Below, piece after piece: positions 36,154 to 43,842 of a stretch of DNA of 64,000 nucleotides; the first letter of the stretch is position 1; every line of letters begins with the position of its first letter. Where the stretch lies: NCBI RefSeq assembly GCF_900215145.1, contig NZ_OBDO01000016.1, forward strand, positions 1 through 64,000, in the 5' to 3' direction. Under the pieces are notes generated by a model that worked only from the letters and a program-made list of their open reading frames with translations, made no database searches and had not been told where the DNA came from. The position numbers were made by a program, and so were the translations under genes. The DNA is from Geodermatophilus sabuli. Its GTDB lineage: Bacteria; Actinomycetota; Actinomycetes; Mycobacteriales; Geodermatophilaceae.

Positions 36154-37382
36154 CGCAGGTCGAGCCCGGCCAGGGGGGACTCGTCGCAGATCTTCGCCGG
36201 GATGCTGGGCATGCCCAGCAGCGTGGGCTGGCCGCGGACCGGCCCCTTGTGCGAGTGGTCGATGTGGCTCTTCGGCGTGACCAGGTCGAGGTCGCGGGCG
36301 GCCAGGGCGCTCTCGCCGTAGCCCTGCACGCACTCCGGGTCCGGGCCGTCCAGCGGCAGGCCGGTGAAGAACTTGGCCGCCATGCAGCCGCCCCGGCAGG
36401 CGTCGAAGTGGGCGCACTTGGTGCAGGCGCCGCCGGTCTGCGGGCTGCGCAGCTCGGCGAAGAGCTCCGACTGCTGCCACACCCGCTGGAAGCCGCCCTC
36501 GTCGCGGACGTTGCCGGCGAGGAAGTTCTCGTGGATGGCGAACGGGCAGGCGTAGACGTCACCCACCGGGTCGATCAGGCAGACGACCCGGCCCGCGCCG
36601 CACAGGTTCAGCCCGGGCAGGGCCTCGCCGAACGCCGACAGGTGGAAGAAGGAGTCACCGGTCAGGACGTTGTCGCCGTTGGTCAGCAGCCAGGAGTAGA
36701 GGTCCTTCTGCTGCTGCTGGGTCGGGTGCAGCTCGTCCCAGACGTCGGCGCCCCGGCCGGACGGGCGCAGCCGGGTGATCCGCAGCTGGGCGCCGAAGGA
36801 GTCGGTCAGCGCCTTGAACGCGTCGAGCTGCCCGGCGTTCTCGCGGGTGACGACGACGGAGACCTTGAAGTCCTTCATCCCGGCCTCGGCCAGGTTCTCC
36901 AGGGCCCGGATGGCGGTGGCGTACGAGCCGGTGCCGCGGACCCGGTCGTTGACCTCGGCGGTCGCGCCGTCGAGGGAGATCTGCACGTCGACGTAGTCGG
37001 TGCGGGCCAGCTGCGCGGCGCGGGTCTTGTCCAGCTTCACGCCGTTGGTGGAGAACTTGACGCCGACGTCGTGGCCGATGGCGTAGTCGAGCAGGTGCCA
37101 GAAGTCCGGGCGGACCGTGGGCTCGCCGCCGCCGACGTTGACGTAGAAGACCTGCATGCGCTGCAGCTCGTCGATGACCGCCTCGGCCTCGGCGGTGGAC
37201 AGCTCGCGCGGGTCCCGCCGTCCCGAGGAGGACAGGCAGTGCGCGCACGCCAGGTTGCAGGCGTAGGTGAGTTCCCACGTCAGGCAGATCGGCGCGTCCA
37301 GCCCGTACTCGAACTGGTCGATCAGGCGCCCGCCGACGGGGCGCTCGGGCGCGGGCGTGCGGGGCGGCAGGACGGCCGTCAC
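36150..37382 (-). CDS. mftC: Mycofactocin radical SAM maturase MftC
   Basis: 410 residues from a GTG with GGGGGA upstream. The radical SAM triad is CNLACAHC (Cys42, 46, 49) preceded by LDAPICLTWELTYA, and the GGEP motif binds SAM. A SPASM domain follows with CGAGRVVCLIDPVGDVYACPF and CTKCAHFDACRGGCMAAKFFTGLPLDGPDPEC, near-diagnostic for MftC. It oxidatively decarboxylates the C-terminal tyrosine of MftA and closes the Val-Tyr ring. A 19-codon mini-frame couples it to mftB. Confidence 0.96.
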   Translation of the reverse strand: MTAVLPPRTPAPERPVGGRLIDQFEYGLDAPICLTWELTYACNLACAHCLSSSGRRDPRELSTAEAEAVIDELQRMQVFYVNVGGGEPTVRPDFWHLLDYAIGHDVGVKFSTNGVKLDKTRAAQLARTDYVDVQISLDGATAEVNDRVRGTGSYATAIRALENLAEAGMKDFKVSVVVTRENAGQLDAFKALTDSFGAQLRITRLRPSGRGADVWDELHPTQQQQKDLYSWLLTNGDNVLTGDSFFHLSAFGEALPGLNLCGAGRVVCLIDPVGDVYACPFAIHENFLAGNVRDEGGFQRVWQQSELFAELRSPQTGGACTKCAHFDACRGGCMAAKFFTGLPLDGPDPECVQGYGESALAARDLDLVTPKSHIDHSHKGPVRGQPTLLGMPSIPAKICDESPLAGLDLR

Positions 37383-37438
37383 CGCGGGTCCCCCGCGGCG
37401 TCGTGGAGCGGAGCGGAGCAACGTCGTCGGGTGCTCAT
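37379..37438 (-). CDS. Bridge mini-ORF between mftB and mftC
   Basis: 19 codons. The ATG overlaps the mftB stop (ATGA) and its TGA overlaps the mftC GTG (GTGA). Its product is Arg-rich and unlikely to be functional; the frame keeps ribosomes moving from mftB to mftC. Confidence 0.4.
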   Translation of the reverse strand: MSTRRRCSAPLHDAAGDPR

Positions 37439-37761
37439 GTGGAACTCTCCCGGAGTTCGATCATCTGCGAACGTGCGAGGTCGGCCAGCGCCTTGACGTA
37501 GGCGGCCCGCTGGGCCTCGGGGACCCCGCACGCGACGAGGGTGGCCAGGGCGCTGGGGTGCTCGGCCAGCGTCTCGACGACGGTGACCAGCGTCTTCGAC
37601 TTCAGGAACGACAGCTTCCGGTTGCCGAAGTGGTAGACCAGCGCACCGAACGGCTCGGGGCGGAGCGCCACCGAGCGGGCCCGCCGCCAGGGCAGCGACG
37701 GGTCGAAGGCGGGCCCGGGAGCGCCGGAGCCCGGAGGTGGAGCGGCGCCGGCGTCGCTCAT
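37435..37761 (-). CDS. mftB: Mycofactocin peptide chaperone MftB
   Basis: 108 residues; ATG at 37761, 32 bases after the mftA stop. LPWRRARSVALRPEPFGALVYHFGNRKLSFLKSKTLVTVVETLAEHPS is the PqqD-like RiPP recognition fold of MftB, which binds the MftA leader and presents it to MftC. The first 30 residues are Ala/Pro/Gly-rich and disordered. Placed between mftA and mftC as in all known clusters. Confidence 0.95.
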   Translation of the reverse strand: MSDAGAAPPPGSGAPGPAFDPSLPWRRARSVALRPEPFGALVYHFGNRKLSFLKSKTLVTVVETLAEHPSALATLVACGVPEAQRAAYVKALADLARSQMIELRESST

Positions 37762-37793
37762 CGGCTCAGCCGGCGCCGCGACGGGGGCGTCGA

Positions 37794-37907
37794 TCAGTAC
37801 ACCCCGCACATGCCGTCGATGGAGACCTCCTCGACGAGCGACTCCTCGACCAGGGTCTCCTCGGCAGCCGGGGCCTCGGTGGCCTGGGTGTCGGTGGTCT
37901 CGGGCAT
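37794..37907 (-). CDS. mftA: Mycofactocin precursor peptide MftA
   Basis: 37 residues from an ATG with AGGAGG seven bases upstream. The acidic leader contains two ETLVEESLVEE-type repeats, and the C-terminus is SIDGMCGVY. The terminal IDGMCGVY octapeptide is invariant in the family; Val36-Tyr37 become the redox cofactor after MftC and MftE. A longer upstream frame exists but lacks a ribosome site. Confidence 0.97.
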   Translation of the reverse strand: MPETTDTQATEAPAAEETLVEESLVEEVSIDGMCGVY

Positions 37908-37950
37908 GGCGCCTCCTGTGATCGGGATTACCAACGTGGGGTGGACGTTA

Positions 37951-37967
37951 GTGACACCCAGTGCCAC
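37951..37967. promoter_or_regulatory. Candidate MftR operator GTGACACCCAGTGCCAC
   Basis: Two GTGNCAC half sites separated by CCA, forming a near-palindrome in the 195-base divergent gap between mftA and mftR. It lies about 44 bases upstream of the mftA start. No other obvious dyad is present in that gap. Confidence 0.4.
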
Positions 37968-38102
37968 CGGCAACACCGGGGGGCGGACACGCCGCGCAGG
38001 TCAGCGCCGTGCAACCGGCCGGCACGCACCCCGGAGGCCCCGTCCGGGGGACGCGGCGCGCAGACCGCCCGGACGGTCGCTCCCGTGGCCCAAGATGTAC
38101 CC

Positions 38103-38696
38103 GTGACCACCCTGCTGCCCGACGCGCGCGCGGACACCCGTGCCCGGATCGAGCAGGCCGCCCTCGAGCTGTTCGCCCGCACCGGGTTCGAGCAGGTCAC
38201 CACCGACGAGATCGCCGACGCCGCCGGCATCAGCCGCCGCACGTTCTTCCGCTACTTCGCCACCAAGGCCGACGCGGTGTGGGGCGACTTCGCCTCCCAC
38301 GTGGAGCGGCTCGAGCAGCTGCTCGGGGCGGCGCGGCCAGACCAGCCGGTCCTCGCCTCCATCTGCGCGGCCTACGTCGAGGTCAACGACTACTCGGCGG
38401 CCGACCTGCCGATGCTGCGCCAGCGGATGGCGCTCATCCTGGGCGAGCCGGCGCTGCAGGCGCACTCGCAGGTGCGGTACGCCGACGTCGACCGGGTGGT
38501 CGCCGAGTACGTCGCCCGGCGCAGCGGGGAGCGGCCCGACGCGCTGCTCCCGCGCCTGGTGGCCACCACCACGCGGGCGGCGGCGACGACGGCGTTCGAG
38601 GTGTGGCTGGCCGGCGGGACGACGTCCCTCGGCGACGACCTGCACGCCGCCTTCGACCAGCTCGCCGCCGGCTTCCCCACCCTGCGCACCGCCTGA
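38103..38696 (+). CDS. mftR: Mycofactocin system TetR-family regulator MftR
   Basis: 197 residues. HTH: VTTDEIADAAGISRRTFFRYFATKADAVWGDF, where the ISRRTFFRYF form is characteristic of MftR. Divergent from mftA, the standard position. In mycobacteria MftR responds to acyl-CoA; here the ligand is inferred by homology only. The GTG start has no strong ribosome site. A clear hairpin terminator follows. Confidence 0.92.
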   Translation: MTTLLPDARADTRARIEQAALELFARTGFEQVTTDEIADAAGISRRTFFRYFATKADAVWGDFASHVERLEQLLGAARPDQPVLASICAAYVEVNDYSAADLPMLRQRMALILGEPALQAHSQVRYADVDRVVAEYVARRSGERPDALLPRLVATTTRAAATTAFEVWLAGGTTSLGDDLHAAFDQLAAGFPTLRTA

Positions 38697-38704
38697 CGCC
38701 CCGT

Positions 38705-38735
38705 CGGTGACGAGCAGCCGAGCTGCCCGTCACCG
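38705..38735 (+). terminator. Terminator after mftR
   Basis: CGGTGACG pairs with CGTCACCG, enclosing an inner GCAGC/GCTGC stem. It begins eight bases after the mftR stop. Confidence 0.7.
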
Positions 38736-38815
38736 GGGGTGGCCCCCACCCAGAACCGGGTCGTCATGTCATGGCCCTCGTGCGTGAGGTCGTGGCAGCG
38801 GGACCACGGGTCCGC

Positions 38816-40018
38816 TCAGGCGGCGAGCCACTCCCCCAGGCCGGCCAGCAGGCGGTCGACGTCCGCGTCGTCGTTGTAGGGCGCCAGCCCCACCCGCAGG
38901 CCCCCGGCGTCGCCGAGCCCCAGCCACCGGGACGCCTCGATGGCGTAGAACGAGCCCGCGGGGGCGTTGACCCCGCGCTCGGCGAGGAAACGGTACCCGT
39001 CGGCGGCGTCCCGCCCCTCGAAGGTCATCAGCAGGGTGGGCGTGCGCCGCCGCGCCCGCGACCACACCGTGACACCGGGCAGGGCGCGGACGCCGTCCTC
39101 GATGCGCTCCCGCAGCCGGTCCTCGTGCTCCTCCACCGCGGCCATCCCGACCTCGAGCCGCGCCCGCCGGTCCCCCTCCGGACCGCCGAGGCCGGCCAGG
39201 AAGTCCACCGCCGCGGTGGTGCCGGCGAGCAGCTCGTAGGGCAGCGTGCCCAGCTCGAACCGCTCCGGGACGGCGTCGGTGGAGGGCAGCAGCTTGTCCG
39301 GTCGCAACGTCTCCAGCAACGCGGGTGCGGCGACGACGCAGCCGCAGTGCGGGCCGAGGAACTTGTAGGGCGAGCAGGCGTAGAGGTCGGCACCGAGCGC
39401 GGCGACGTCGACCGCGGCGTGCGCGGTGAGGTGCACGCCGTCGACGTACGTGAGCGCTCCGGCGTCGTGGGCCTGCGCGGTGATCGTGGCGAGGTCGGGC
39501 CGGGTGCCGATGAGGTTGGACGCCCCGGTGACCGCGACCAGCCGGGTGCGCTCGGAGAGGACGGCGGCGACGGCCTCGGGCGCGAGCTCACCGGTGGCCG
39601 GGTCGAACCCGGCCCAGCGGACCGTCGCCCCGCGGGCTGCGGCGGCCTGCACCCACGGCCGGACGTTGGCGTCGTGGTCCAGCCGGGTCACCACCACCTC
39701 GTCGCCCGGGCCCCACCCGGCCGACAGCACGCGGGAGAGGTCGTAGGTCAGCTGGGTGGCGCTGCGGCCGAAGACGACCCCGCCGGGGTCGCCGGCGACC
39801 AGGTCGGCCACCGCCCGGCGCGCCGCGAGGACGACGTCGTCGGCGTTCCGCTCGGCCTGCGTCACCCGGCCGCGGTTGGCGATCGGCGCGGTCAGGGTGG
39901 CCGCGACCGCCGCGGCGACCGACTCGGGGACCTGCGAGCCGCCCGGCCCGTCGAAGTGCGCGGCGCCGGCACGCAGGGCGGGGAAGCAGGCACGGACGGC
40001 CTCGACGTCGTAGCTCAC
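38816..40018 (-). CDS. Cysteine desulfurase-like PLP aminotransferase-fold protein
   Basis: 400 residues from a GTG. PLP lysine 219 is in SPYKFLGPHCG, with Asp193/His196 in YVDGVH and FDGPGGSQVPESV at the N-terminus, which identifies the cysteine desulfurase-like subgroup rather than IscS/SufS. The catalytic-loop cysteine of desulfurases is not evident. It could act on cysteine or another amino-thiol; unclear. The reading frame is open back to a CTG overlapping the upstream gene's stop (40081). It follows the FAD monooxygenase on the same strand. Confidence 0.87.
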   Translation of the reverse strand: MSYDVEAVRACFPALRAGAAHFDGPGGSQVPESVAAAVAATLTAPIANRGRVTQAERNADDVVLAARRAVADLVAGDPGGVVFGRSATQLTYDLSRVLSAGWGPGDEVVVTRLDHDANVRPWVQAAAARGATVRWAGFDPATGELAPEAVAAVLSERTRLVAVTGASNLIGTRPDLATITAQAHDAGALTYVDGVHLTAHAAVDVAALGADLYACSPYKFLGPHCGCVVAAPALLETLRPDKLLPSTDAVPERFELGTLPYELLAGTTAAVDFLAGLGGPEGDRRARLEVGMAAVEEHEDRLRERIEDGVRALPGVTVWSRARRRTPTLLMTFEGRDAADGYRFLAERGVNAPAGSFYAIEASRWLGLGDAGGLRVGLAPYNDDADVDRLLAGLGEWLAA

Positions 40019-40077
40019 CGCGACAGCATGCCCAGACCACCGCCGCCCCCTGCCACCGGCCGTCGTCGGGGCGGTCG

Positions 40078-41517
40078 TCAGCGGGCCGACGCGACGATCC
40101 GGTCGGGCCGGACGACGACGGTGGTCGCCCGCGCACCGCGCAGCCAGGCGGTGAGGACGCCGTCGACATCGGCCACCGCGACCTCCGCACCGCCCGCCGG
40201 CCGCACCGCCACCCGCCCCGGCGCGAGCAGCCGCAGCCGCGCCGCCCCGTGGCCGAGCACGTCGTCCACCGGGCACCGCCGCCCGCCGGCCGCCACCGGG
40301 GCGCGGGGCAGCAGGGTGCCGGCCAGCCGCCGTCCGGCCCGGCCGCGGCGCACCACGAGCGGGCCCGGGCGCAGCGGCGGCGTCCGGCTGTCGGTGGCGA
40401 ACGCCGCGACCGCCGGGACCCGGCCGACGGCGGCCAGCAGCGCCCGCCGCAGCACCGCCCCGCCGACGCCGCCGCCGGTCATGAGCCGGCCGACCAGGAG
40501 CGCCAGGCGCACCAGCGCCCGGGCGTGCGGTGCGCGCTCGGCCTGGTGGGTGTCGAGCAGGCGGTCGTCGGCCGCGCCGGTGAGCACCGCGGCCAGCTTC
40601 CAGGCCAGCTGGTGGACGTCGCGCAGCCCGAGCCCCAGCCCCTGGCCGATGAACGGCGGGGTGAGGTGGGCGGCGTCCCCGGCCAGCAGCACCCGGCCCG
40701 CCCGCCAGCGGTCGGCGACCTGCGCCCGGTACACGTACTCCGCGACGCGCACCACCTCCGCGCCGTCCGCACCGGCGGGGGCCAGCAGCGCCGGGAGCGC
40801 CTCGGCCAGCGCCTCGCGGCTCTCCCCCGGCCGCAGCCGGAACTCCCAGCGGTAGCGGTCCCCGGCGACCGGCATGAACGTCGCGGGCCGGTGCGGGTCG
40901 CAGACCTGGTGCACCCCGTTCCAGACCGGCAGCGGCGCGGCCGAGCGGAGGTCGGCGACCAGCCAGCGGTCGGGGCGCCCGAGGTCGGTCATGGCGGCCC
41001 CGATGAGCCCGCGCACCGTGCTGTTCGCGCCGTCGCAGCCGAGCACCGCGGCCGCGGGCAGGTCCGACGGCTCGCCGCCGCCCGACGGCCGCACGGTGAC
41101 CCCGCCGTCTCGGGCCAGCCCCACCACCTCGACGCCGGTCCGCAGGCCGATGCCCGGCGCCGCCGCCACGGCGGCCAGCAGCGCCGCCTCCAGGTCGGGC
41201 TGGTGGAACATCGACCCCTGCGGCCAGCCGTGCGCGCCGGCGGACGGCGAGCGGCGGAACTCGGCGAGGGTGCGCAACCGGCCGTCCAGCAGCCGCAGCC
41301 CGCTCATCGGCCGGCTCGCCCGCAGGAACGCCTCGGCGACCCCGGCGTCGGCCAGCGCCCGCAACGCCTCGTCGTCCAGGTGCACCGCGCGCGGCCGGGC
41401 GTAGGGAGCCGGCTGCCGCTCGAGGACCAGCACGGACAGCCCGCGGCGGGCCATCAGCAGGGCCGCGGTGAGCCCCACCGGCCCGGCGCCGACGACGACC
41501 ACCGGCGCCCCTGACAC
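40078..41517 (-). CDS. Class A FAD-dependent aromatic-type monooxygenase
   Basis: 479 residues from a GTG with GGAG upstream. GAGPVGLTAALLMARRGLSVLVLE (10-33) is the FAD Rossmann motif; GCDGANSTVR is the DG motif; GDAAHLTPPFIGQGLGLGLRDVHQLAWKL is the GD motif. The C-terminal thioredoxin-like region resembles MhpA/PheA-type hydroxylases. It would hydroxylate an aromatic compound using NAD(P)H and oxygen. Divergent from the NDMA-dependent alcohol dehydrogenase; both face a 149-base region with several dyads. Confidence 0.88.
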   Translation of the reverse strand: MSGAPVVVVGAGPVGLTAALLMARRGLSVLVLERQPAPYARPRAVHLDDEALRALADAGVAEAFLRASRPMSGLRLLDGRLRTLAEFRRSPSAGAHGWPQGSMFHQPDLEAALLAAVAAAPGIGLRTGVEVVGLARDGGVTVRPSGGGEPSDLPAAAVLGCDGANSTVRGLIGAAMTDLGRPDRWLVADLRSAAPLPVWNGVHQVCDPHRPATFMPVAGDRYRWEFRLRPGESREALAEALPALLAPAGADGAEVVRVAEYVYRAQVADRWRAGRVLLAGDAAHLTPPFIGQGLGLGLRDVHQLAWKLAAVLTGAADDRLLDTHQAERAPHARALVRLALLVGRLMTGGGVGGAVLRRALLAAVGRVPAVAAFATDSRTPPLRPGPLVVRRGRAGRRLAGTLLPRAPVAAGGRRCPVDDVLGHGAARLRLLAPGRVAVRPAGGAEVAVADVDGVLTAWLRGARATTVVVRPDRIVASAR

Positions 41518-41585
41518 GGCTCCAGTCTCCCAGTGAGCGGAAGCCGGGGTAGCGGCAATGTTGCACATCGCTTCCCCTGGTGTGA

Positions 41586-41603
41586 GGCACGTCATAACGT
41601 GCC
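41586..41603. promoter_or_regulatory. Inverted repeat GGCACGTCATAACGTGCC
   Basis: A perfect 7-bp dyad in the divergent region between the monooxygenase and the alcohol dehydrogenase. GCAATGTTGC (about 41556) and two GCATGCA-type copies (about 41614-41631) lie nearby. Likely operator sites for control of the alcohol dehydrogenase. Confidence 0.45.
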
Positions 41604-41666
41604 GGTCACGGTCATGCACCCTGCATGCAAGCAGCCCTCGACGGCGAGGGCGACGAGGAGGTCACT

Positions 41667-42794
41667 GTGCCCGTGAACACCCGCGGCGCGATCCTGCGCT
41701 CAGCTCCCGGCAAGTGGGAGGTCACCGACCTGGTCGCGGACGACCCGCGCCAGGGCGAACTCCAGGTCAAGTTGGCGGCGTCCGGTCTGTGCCACTCGGA
41801 CGACCACATCGCCACCGGCGACATGACGGTCGGCCACTACCCGTTCCTCGGCGGCCACGAGGGCGCCGGCGTCGTCACGGCGGTCGGCCCCGGCACCCCG
41901 GGCTTCAAGGAGGGCGACCACGTCGTCTTCTCGTTCCTGCCCGGCTGCGGCCGCTGTCGCTACTGCGCCAACGGTCAGCAGTACATCTGCGACTCCGGCG
42001 CCAACCTGCTCGTCGGCTCGCGGTGGGACGACGCGGAGAGCTTCCGCTTCCAGACCTCCGATGGCACGCCGGTCGGCCAGATGTGCGGCCTGGGCACCTT
42101 CGCCGAGGTGACCACGGTCGACGTCCGCTCGACGGTGAAGATCCCCGACGACATCCCGCTGGACGTCGCCTGCCTCGTCGGCTGCGGCGTCGGCACCGGC
42201 TGGGGCACGGCGGTCCAGGCCGGCGAGGTCAAGGCCGGCGACACGGTCATCGTCATGGGGATCGGCGGCATCGGCATCAACGCGGTGCAGGGCGCCTCGA
42301 ACGCCGGGGCGAGCCACGTCATCGCCGTCGACCCGGTCGCCTTCAAGCGCGAGAAGGCGATGGAGCTCGGCGCCACCCACGCCTTCGAGAGCATCGAGGA
42401 GGCCGCCGAGTTCGGCCGCAGCGTCACCAACGGCCAGGGCGCGGACAAGGTGCTGATCACCGTCGGCATCCTGAAGGGCGAGCACGTCGCCCAGGGTGTC
42501 GAGGCGCTCGGCAAGGGCGGGCGGGTCGTCATCACCGGTCTCGGAGACCTCACCGACGTGGGGATCCCGATCAACCCCAGCATGCTCGCGCTGTTCACCA
42601 AGGAGATCCGCGGCGCGCTGTTCGGCGACCAGAACCCCAGCGCCGACATGCTCAAGATGCTGCGGCTCTACCAGGAGGGCCAGATCAAGCTCGACGAGCT
42701 GATCACCAACCGCTACAAGCTCGACGACGTCAACCAGGGCTACGAGGACATGAAGGCCGGCAAGAACATCCGCGGCGTCATCATCTACGACTGA
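41667..42794 (+). CDS. NDMA-dependent (mycofactocin-associated) alcohol dehydrogenase
   Basis: 375 residues from the GTG five bases after GAGGAGG. Zinc ligands: Cys42 (SGLCHSDDH), His64/Glu65 (GGHEGAG), structural zinc Cys94, 97, 100, 108. NAD site GIGGIGINAVQGASNAG. The opening NTRGAILRSAPGKWEVTDLVADDP and the insert NLLVGSRWDDAESFRFQ mark the nicotinoprotein family whose NAD(H) does not exchange freely and which depends on mycofactocin as electron carrier. It is thus the likely client of the mft locus. Followed by a long hairpin. Confidence 0.95.
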   Translation: MPVNTRGAILRSAPGKWEVTDLVADDPRQGELQVKLAASGLCHSDDHIATGDMTVGHYPFLGGHEGAGVVTAVGPGTPGFKEGDHVVFSFLPGCGRCRYCANGQQYICDSGANLLVGSRWDDAESFRFQTSDGTPVGQMCGLGTFAEVTTVDVRSTVKIPDDIPLDVACLVGCGVGTGWGTAVQAGEVKAGDTVIVMGIGGIGINAVQGASNAGASHVIAVDPVAFKREKAMELGATHAFESIEEAAEFGRSVTNGQGADKVLITVGILKGEHVAQGVEALGKGGRVVITGLGDLTDVGIPINPSMLALFTKEIRGALFGDQNPSADMLKMLRLYQEGQIKLDELITNRYKLDDVNQGYEDMKAGKNIRGVIIYD

Positions 42795-42859
42795 GGAAGG
42801 ACCACCCTTCCCCCCGCGCCTCGCAGGCTCGGCGCGGGTCCCTGAAGGGTGGCCGTTCC
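42795..42859 (+). terminator. Terminator after the alcohol dehydrogenase; 3'-end element copy D
   Basis: A long hairpin: GGAAGGACCACCCTTC against GAAGGGTGGCCGTTCC, with an inner CCGCGCC/GGCGCGG stem whose loop is TCGCAGGCTC. It begins at the stop codon. Its inner part is the shared core of the dispersed 3'-end element. Confidence 0.8.
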
Positions 42860-42936
42860 AGCACGTCACCGGGGCCGGGGCGTCCCCCTCTCTGCGGGGG
42901 CGCCCCGGTCGCGCGTCCCCCACCCGAAGGAGAACC

Positions 42937-43842
42937 GTGAGCACCACCACCGCCCGGCGGCTCGACGTCACCGGCATGGTCCGGGTCGCCCGTGAGCGGG
43001 TCGTCGCCCGCATCCGCGAGGCCGAGGTCGTGGCCGCCGCCCTGTCGGCCGGCCGCAACGTCCTCCTGGAGGGCCCGCCCGGCACCGGCAAGACGACGCT
43101 GCTGCGCTCCCTGGCCGACGGCGCGGGCGTGCCCCTGGTGCTGGTGGAGGGCAACGCCGAGCTCACCCCCACCCGGCTGGTCGGCCACCACGACGCCTCA
43201 CGGGTGCTCACCGAGGACTACCGCGCCGAGAACTTCGTGCCCGGCCCGCTCACCCGGGCGATGACCGACGGCGCGATCCTCTACGTCGAGGAGTTCAACC
43301 GGGTGCCCGAGGAGACGATGAACGTCCTCCTCGGCGTCCTGTCCGAGCGCGAGATGCACGTGCCGCGGTTCGGCCGGGTGAGCGCCCGTCCCACGTTCCG
43401 GCTGGTCGCGGCGATGAACCCGTTCGACGCCGTCGGCACCGCCCGGGTCACCCCCGCGCTCTACGACCGCTCCTGCCGGGTCGCCATGGGCTACCAGGAC
43501 GAGGAGGCCGAGCTGTCCGTCGTCGCGACGGCCACCGGCGGCCCCGAGGCGCTCGTCGCCCAGGCGGTGCGGACCGTCCGGATCACCCGCGACCACCCCG
43601 AGCTGCGGATCGGCTCCTCGGTGCGCGGCGCCATCGACACCGTGCTCATCGCGCTGGAGCTGGCGACCGTCCGCGGGCAGACGGCCACCTCCGACGACCC
43701 GATCGATGAGAGCACCGGCGTCGACGCCGCGCTGGCCGCCCTCACCGGCAAGGTCACCCTCGCCGACGGCACGGCCCGCCCCGTGGAGGACGTCGTCGCC
43801 GACATCTGGCACCGGGCGGGTGAGGAGCTGGGAAAAGCCTGA
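42937..43842 (+). CDS. MoxR-family AAA+ ATPase
   Basis: 301 residues, GTG start behind GAAGGAGAA. Walker A GPPGTGKTT at 46-54, Walker B ILYVEEFNRVP, sensor 1 LVAAMNPFD. MoxR ATPases work with VWA-domain proteins to insert metals or cofactors or to remodel oxidoreductases, e.g. CbbQ, NorQ, CoxD. Directly after the NDMA-dependent dehydrogenase and before a VWA gene, so it may activate that enzyme. Coupled to the VWA gene through a CTGA stop/start overlap. Confidence 0.92.
   Translation: MSTTTARRLDVTGMVRVARERVVARIREAEVVAAALSAGRNVLLEGPPGTGKTTLLRSLADGAGVPLVLVEGNAELTPTRLVGHHDASRVLTEDYRAENFVPGPLTRAMTDGAILYVEEFNRVPEETMNVLLGVLSEREMHVPRFGRVSARPTFRLVAAMNPFDAVGTARVTPALYDRSCRVAMGYQDEEAELSVVATATGGPEALVAQAVRTVRITRDHPELRIGSSVRGAIDTVLIALELATVRGQTATSDDPIDESTGVDAALAALTGKVTLADGTARPVEDVVADIWHRAGEELGKA

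Noticed and set aside
38816..40018. SufS/IscS cysteine desulfurase
   Set aside because: PLP lysine context fits the cysteine desulfurase-like subgroup and no Suf/Isc genes are near; the catalytic loop cysteine is not evident.
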